Shown one piece after another: positions 57,901 to 64,000 of a stretch of DNA of 64,000 nucleotides (positions are counted from its first letter, which is position 1; the number at the start of each line of letters is the position of its first letter). A program made the translations under genes and the position numbers. The stretch is from the NCBI GenBank assembly GCA_947172415.1, contig OX359192.1:8491401-8555400 (forward strand), read 5' to 3'. The notes beneath the pieces are model-generated. The model saw nothing but the letters and a program-made list of their open reading frames with translations, had not been told where the DNA came from and did no database searches. This DNA comes from Chondrosia reniformis. Its lineage: Eukaryota > Porifera > Demospongiae > Chondrillida > Chondrillidae.

Positions 57901-59480
57901 TAAAAGTACATAAATTCCTATTATGCAAACTCTATGTATGGGAAAAGATAGGGCAAATGTGAGTAAAAATAAAAATTACCTAAACTCATCAGAAATGTTT
58001 AATAGATGCCTGGAAATGCTGACACCAAGTCTTAGCTTGATATCTTTCCATTTGAAAGAGTAACAGAACTAAAAGTACATAAATTCCTACTATGCAAACT
58101 CTATGTATGGGGAAAGATAGGGCAAATGTGAGCAAAAATAAAAATTACCAAAACTCAACAGAAATGTTGAATACAGGTCTGTGAATCCTGACACCAAGTC
58201 TTAGCTTCATGTCTTTCCATTTGATAGAGTAACAGAACTAAATTATATACATAAATTCCTATTATGCAAACTCTATGTATGGGAAAAGATAGGGCAAATG
58301 TGAGTAAAAATAAAAATTACCAAAACTTATCAGAAATGTTTATTAGATGCCTGGAAATGCTGACACAAAGTCTTAGCGTGATATGTTTCTATTCGATAGA
58401 GTAACAGAACTAAAAGTACATAAATTCCTATTATGTAAACTCCATGTATGGGCAAATGGGCAGATAGGGCAAATGTGAGTAAAAATAAAAATTACCAAAA
58501 CTCATCAGAAATGTTTAATACATGTCTGTGAATCCTGACACCAAGTCTTAGCTTGATATCTTTCCATTTGATAGAGTTACAGAACTAAAAGTACATAAAT
58601 TCCTATTATGCAAACTCTATGTATGGGGAATAATAGGGCAAATGTGAGCAAAAATAAAAATTACCTAAACTCATCAGAAATGTTTAATAGATGCCTGGAA
58701 ATGCTGACACCAAGTCTTAGCTTGATATCTTTCCATTTGAAAGAGTAACAGAACTAAAAGTACATAAATTCCTACTATGCAAACTCTATGTATGGGGAAA
58801 GATAGGGCAAATGTGAGCAAAAATAAAAATTACCAAAACTCAACAGAAATGTTGAATACATGTCTGTGAATCCTGACACCAAGTCTTAGCTTCATGTCTT
58901 TCCATTTGATAGAGTAACAGAACTAAAAGTATATACATAAATTCCTATTATGCAAACTCTATGTATGGGAAAAGATAGGGCAAATGTGAGTAAAAATAAA
59001 AATTACCAAAACTCATCAGAAATGTTTATTAGATGCCTGGAAATGCTGACACAAAGTCTTAGCGTGATATGTTTCTATTCGATAGAGTAACAGAACTAAA
59101 AGTACATAAATTCCTACTATGCAAACTCTATGTATGGGGAAAGATAGGGCAAATGTGAGTAAAAATAAAAATTACCAAAACTCATCAGAAATGTTTAATA
59201 CATGTCTGTGAATCCTGACACCAAGTCTTAGCTTGATATCTTTCCATTTGATAGAGTTACAGAACTAAAAGTATATACATTCCTATTATGCAAACTCTAT
59301 GTATGGGGAAAGATAGGGCAAATGTGAGCAAAAATAAAAATTACCAAAACTCAACAGAAATGTTTAATACATGTCTGTGAATCCTGACACCAAGTTTTAG
59401 CTTGATATCTTTCCATTTGATAGAGTTATAGAACTAAAAGTACATAAATTCCTATTATGCAAACTCTATGTACGTATGGT
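54966..59480. repeat. Satellite subfamily 1, 169-bp monomer, about 27 copies
   Basis: Each monomer contains AACAGAACTAAAAGTACATA and GATAGGGCAAATGTGAG. Exact spacing is 169 bp. Two main variants can be told apart by GACACAAAGTCTTAGCGTGA with TTTCTATTCG (a) against GACACCAAGTCTTAGCGTGA with TTTCCATTTG (b). The array begins about 120 bp past the preceding gene's stop codon. Confidence 0.97.
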
Positions 59481-59980
59481 GAGATATAGGGCAAATATGA
59501 GTGAACATCAAAATTTGTAAAACTCTTTTGATATGCTTTAAGGATGTCTGTGAATGCTGACAACAAGTTTCAGCTTCACATCTTTCCAATTGACAGAGTT
59601 ACAGCACTAAATGTACATTAGATTCTTGTATACAAATTTAAAGTATGGTGAGAGATAGGGCAAATATGAGTGAACATCAAAATTTGCAAAACTCTTTGGA
59701 TATGCTTTAAGGATAGCTGTGAATGCTGACACCAAGTTTCAGCTTCACATCTTTCCAATTGACAGAGCTACAGCACTAAATGTACATTAGATTCTTGTAT
59801 ACAAATTTAATGTATGGTGAGAGATAGGACAAATATGAGTGAACATCAAAATTTGTAAAACTCTTTGGATATGCTTTATGTATGTCTGTGAATGTTGACA
59901 AGAAGTTTCAGCTTCACATCTTTCCAATTGACAGAGTTATTGCACTAAATGTACATTAGATTCTTGTATAGAAATTTAAT
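59481..59980. repeat. Satellite subfamily 2, left block
   Basis: About three diverged 169-bp monomers containing TTTCAGCTTCACATCTTTCC and TAAATGTACATTAGATTCTT. They are homologous to subfamily 1 but clearly distinct. Confidence 0.93.
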
Positions 59981-60700
59981 GTACGGGAGTTTCGTAATAA
60001 TATAAATGGCCGACCTAGAGAAGGGAATATTGAAAATACGGTACTTTTATATGTATATTTTGAATGACGAGAACGCTTTTAAAGATTTTAATACACATGG
60101 ATATTCACTCTGTAATACTTGATTGTTTTGAAGTAGTATCTGTCCATATTATAATATATGGATGTCGCTAAAATGAAAAATCGTCAATCGACTGCTAAAG
60201 AAACTCCAAAGGAAAAAAATTGGACCATACCGAACGCTACCATCCACGACGCTCAGAGGCCGGGATCGGTGGTAACGCTCTGCCGAGTTGAGCTTTGGGT
60301 GTCACTTGCGTGAGAAGAACCAGTTCTTCTCGATATGGCCGACTCATATGAATCCTAAGATATCAGATGCCAATCCCACATTACGTGGAACCCCCCCGAA
60401 ATCCGGATTATTGGTGAGCACGTCTCTATGGCACCAACCGATTAGGAGACAGCTTCAGAGTCTAAGCGCTACCAACCTCTATGGGAACCGCAACCACCAT
60501 AGAGATGTGTCCAGGTAGGCCTACTATTATAAGGTTTTATCTTCTATTTAAATAAAGTAATTGCCTATGAAAACGCTTGTGGTTGTCGAATCTTCAATAC
60601 TTTAGAATAGGGTATTTTTCGATCTGCAGTAACTCGGGTATCCTTTTTTGAAATTTTACAAAACTAGCAGGATATACTGTATAGCTATATGTGCATACAG
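59981..60700. mobile_element. Non-satellite element inside satellite, copy 1
   Basis: About 720 bp, beginning GTACGGGAGTTTCGTAATAA, unrelated to the satellite and higher in GC. It contains the perfect palindrome-like AGAAGAACCAGTTCTTCT (60312-60329), AATCCGGATT, and a 13-bp stem CACGTCTCTATGG / CCATAGAGATGTG bracketing about 65 bp. No convincing protein. Repeated at 62313. Confidence 0.7.
60213..60306 (-). other. Possible Pol III-type unit (A box, T-run), copy 1
   Basis: On the minus strand AGCTCAACTCGGCAGAGCG resembles a tRNA A box, and about 75 nt downstream comes TTTTTTT, a Pol III terminator. A B-box-like GCGTTCGGTATGG lies between but is a poor match. Confidence 0.35.
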
Positions 60701-62312
60701 CCAAGAGGTTTCAGCTTCATATCTTTCCAATTGACAGAGTTACGGTACTAAATGTAGATTAGATTCTTGTATACAAATTTAAAGTATGGTGAGATACGTA
60801 TAGGGCAAATATGAGTGAACATCAAAATTTGTAAAACTCTTTGGATATGCTTTAAGGATAGCTGTGAATGCTGACAGGAAGTTTCAGCTTCACATCTTTC
60901 CAATTGACAGAGTTACAGCACTAAATGTACATTAGATTCTTGTATGTATGCAAATTTAATGTATGGTGAGAGATAGGGCAAATATGAGTGAACATCAAAA
61001 TTTGCAAAACTCTTTGGATATGTTTTATGGATATCTGTGAATGCTGACAGCAAGTTTCAGCTTCACATCTTTCCAATTGACAGAGTTACAGCACTAAATG
61101 TACATTAGATTCTTGTATACAAATTTAAAGTATGGTGAGATATAGGGCAAATATGAGTGAACATCAAAATTTGCAAAACTCTTTGGATATGCTTTAAGGA
61201 TGTCTGTGAATGCTGACAGCAAGTTTCAGCTTCACATCTTTCCAATTGACAGAGTTACAGCACTAAATGTACATTAGATTCTTGTATACAAATTTAAAGT
61301 ATGGTGAGAGATAGGGCAAATATGAGTGAACATTAAAATTTGCAAAACTCTTTGGATATGCTTTAAGGATGTCTGTGAATGCTGACAGCAAGTTTCAGCT
61401 TCACATCTTTCCAATTGACAGAGTTATTGCACTAAATGTACATTAGATTCTTGTATACAAATTTAAAGTATGGTGAGAGATAGGGCAAATATGATAGAAC
61501 ATCAAAATTTTTAAAACTCTTTGGATATGCTTTAAGGATGTCTGTGAATGCTGACAACAAGTTTCGGCTTCACATCTTTCCAATTGACAGAGTTACAGCA
61601 CTAAATGTACATTAGATTCTTGCATACAAATTTAAAGTATGGTGAGAGATAGGGCAAATATGATAGAACATCAAAATTTGCAAAACTCTTTGGATATGCT
61701 TTAAGGATGTCTGTGAATGCTGACAACAAGTTTCGGCTTCACATCTTTCCAATTGACAGAGTTACAGCACTAAATGTACATTAGATTCTTGTATACAAAT
61801 TTAAAGTATGGTGAGATATAGGGCAAATATGAGTGAACATCAAAATTTGCAAAACTCTTTGGATATGCTTTAAGGATGTCTGTGAATGCTGACAGCAAGT
61901 TTCAGCTTCACATCTTTCCAATTGACAGAGTTACAGCACTAAATGTACATTAGATTCTTGTATACAAATTTAAAGTATGGTGAGAGATAGGGCAAATATG
62001 ATAGAACATCAAAATTTTTAAAACTCTTTGGATATGCTTTAAGGATGTCTGTGAATGCTGACAACAAGTTTCAGCTTCACATCTTTCCAATTGACAGAGT
62101 TACAGCACTAAATGTACATTAGATTCTTGTATACAAATTTAATGTATGGTGAGAGATAGGACAAATATGAGTGAACATCAAAATTTGTAAAACTCTTTGG
62201 ATATGCTTTATGTATGTCTATGAATGTTGACAAGAAGTTTCAGCTTCACATCTTTCCAATTGACAGAGTTATTGCACTAAATGTACATTAGATTCTTGTA
62301 TAGAAATTTAAT
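60701..62312. repeat. Satellite subfamily 2, middle block
   Basis: About 9.5 monomers with exact 169-bp steps at 61051, 61220 and 61389. Variants differ by ATGAGTGAACATC or ATGATAGAACATC. Confidence 0.95.
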
Positions 62313-63030
62313 GTACGGGAGTTTCGTAATAATATAAATGGCCGACCTAGAGAAGGGAATATTGAAAATACGGTACTTTTATATGTATATTTTGAATGAC
62401 GAGAACGCTTTTAAAGATTTTAATACACATGGATATTCACTCTGTAATACTTGATTGTTTTGAAGTAGTATCTGTCCATATTATAATATATGGATGTCGC
62501 TAAAATGAAAAATCGTCAATCGACTGCTAAAGAAACTCCAAAGGAAAAAAATTGGACCATACCGAACGCTACCATCCACGACGCTCAGAGGCCGGGATCG
62601 GTGGTAACGCTCTGCCGAGTTGAGCTTTGGGTGTCACTTGCGTGAGAAGAACCAGTTCTTCTCGATATGGCCGACTCATATGAATCCTAAGATATCAGAT
62701 GCCAATCCCACATTACGTGGAACCCCCCGAAATCCGGATTATTGGTGAGCACGTCTCTATGGCACCAACCGATTAGGAGACAGCTTCAGAGTCTAAGCGC
62801 TACCAACCTCTATGGGAACCGCAACCACCATAGAGATGTGTCCAGGTAGGCCTACTATTATAAGGTTTTATCTTCTATTTAAATAAAGTAATTACCTATG
62901 AAAACGCTTGTGGTTGGCGAATCTTCAATACTTTAGAATAGGGTATTTTTCGATCTGCAGTAACTCGGGTATCCTTTTTTGAACTTTTACAAAACTAGCA
63001 GGATATACTGTATAGCTATATGTGCATACA
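62313..63030. mobile_element. Non-satellite element inside satellite, copy 2
   Basis: Nearly identical to copy 1 at an offset of 2332 bp, dropping to 2331 after a C-run that has six Cs here against seven in copy 1. Only a handful of other substitutions are seen. Confidence 0.75.
62545..62638 (-). other. Possible Pol III-type unit (A box, T-run), copy 2
   Basis: Same A-box-like and T-run sequences as copy 1, unchanged. Confidence 0.35.
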
Positions 63031-64000
63031 GCCAAGAGGTTTCAGCTTCATATCCTTCCAATTGACAGAGTTACGGCACTAAATGTAGATTAGATTCTTG
63101 TATACAAATTTAAAGTATGGTGAGATACGTATAGGGCAAATATGAGTGAACATCAAAATTTGTAAAACTCTTTGGATATACTTTAAGGATAGCTGTGAAT
63201 GCTGACAGGAAGTTTCAGCTTCACATCTTTCCAATTGACAGAGTTACTGAGTTACAGCACTAAATGTACATTAGATTCTTGTACGTACGTATACAAATTT
63301 AATGTATGGTGAGAGATAGGGCAAATATGAGTGAACATCAAAATTTGCAAAACTCTTTGGATATGCTTTAAGGATGTCTGTGAATGCTGACAGCAAGTTT
63401 CAGCTTCACATCTTTCCAATTGACAGAGTTATTGCACTAAATGTACATTAGATTCTTGTATACAAATTTAATGTATGGTGAGAGATAGGGCAAATATGAG
63501 TGAACATTAAAATTTGCAAAACTCTTTGGATATGTTTTATGGATGTCTGTGAATGCTGACAGCAAGTTTCAGCTTCACATCTTTCCAATTGACAGAGTTA
63601 CAGCACTAAATGTACATTAGATTCTGCTATACAAATTTAATGTATGGTGAGAGATAGGGCAAATATGAGTGAACATCAAAATTTGTAAAACTCTTTGGAT
63701 ATGCTTTATGTATGTCTGTGAATGCTGACAACAAGTTTCAGCTTCACATCTTTCCAATTGACAGAGTTATTGCACTAAATGCACATTAGATTCTTGTATA
63801 CAAATTTAATGTATGGTGAGAGATAGGGCAAATATGAGTGAACATTAAAATTTGCAAAACTCTTTGGATATGTTTTATGGATGTCTGTGAATGCTGACAG
63901 CAAGTTTCAGCTTCACATCTTTCCAATTGACAGAGTTACAGCACTAAATGTACATTAGATTCTGCTATACAAATTTAATGTATGGTGAGAGATAGGGCAA
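63031..64000. repeat. Satellite subfamily 2, right block, continues past window
   Basis: 169-bp monomers run to the last base, so the array end is not seen. Confidence 0.95.

Noticed and set aside
60288..60518. 76-codon frame in the satellite-embedded element
   Set aside because: It lacks an ATG start, and the second copy breaks the frame by losing one C of a C-run.

Overview
This is a window of a compact, intron-rich animal genome, and I infer an early-branching metazoan, most likely a demosponge. Short introns, tightly packed genes, many head-to-head pairs, a tandem family of GABA-B-like class C receptors and abundant intronic minisatellites all fit, but no single sequence proves the taxon. 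Gene models were assembled by eye from splice sites, reading phase and family knowledge. Most close in frame from ATG to stop, which is the main reason to trust them.

Layout, left to right. (1) 1-9109, minus strand: a gene joining two LIM zinc fingers to an RGS domain. Its 3' end is not located. The intergenic or intronic DNA around it holds a Tc1/mariner-like MITE, two hairpins and many simple tandem repeats. (2) 9211-25230: a tiny ETFRF1/LYRM5 gene (+), then three GABA-B-type receptor paralogues (-), with a DNAJC12 gene (+) between the first and second. (3) 25529-35490 (-): a complete 24-exon ERN1/IRE1 unfolded-protein-response sensor, whose introns carry several kilobases of minisatellite. 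(4) 36272-49354: TEX2 (+), ALYREF (-), a VWA5A-like VIT/VWA protein (+) and Unkempt (+). (5) 50072-54848: an ankyrin/SOCS-box protein (-), ribosomal protein L18 (-), and an unrecognised type I membrane protein with a duplicated ectodomain and two NPxY tail motifs (+). (6) 54966-64000: satellite DNA with a 169-bp monomer, partly organised as a 676-bp four-monomer higher-order repeat. A roughly 0.7-kb unrelated structured element interrupts it and was copied with its flanks in a 2.33-kb duplication.

The genes do not form one pathway. They are mostly housekeeping or conserved animal genes: ER stress, lipid transfer, mRNA export, translation, mitochondrial flavoprotein control and hydroxylase chaperoning. 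Six adjacent pairs are divergent with about 70-270 bp (or about 0.8 kb for ERN1/TEX2) between start codons, so shared promoters are likely. The strongest candidates for something undescribed are the LIM-RGS architecture, the type I membrane protein and the duplicated element inside the satellite.
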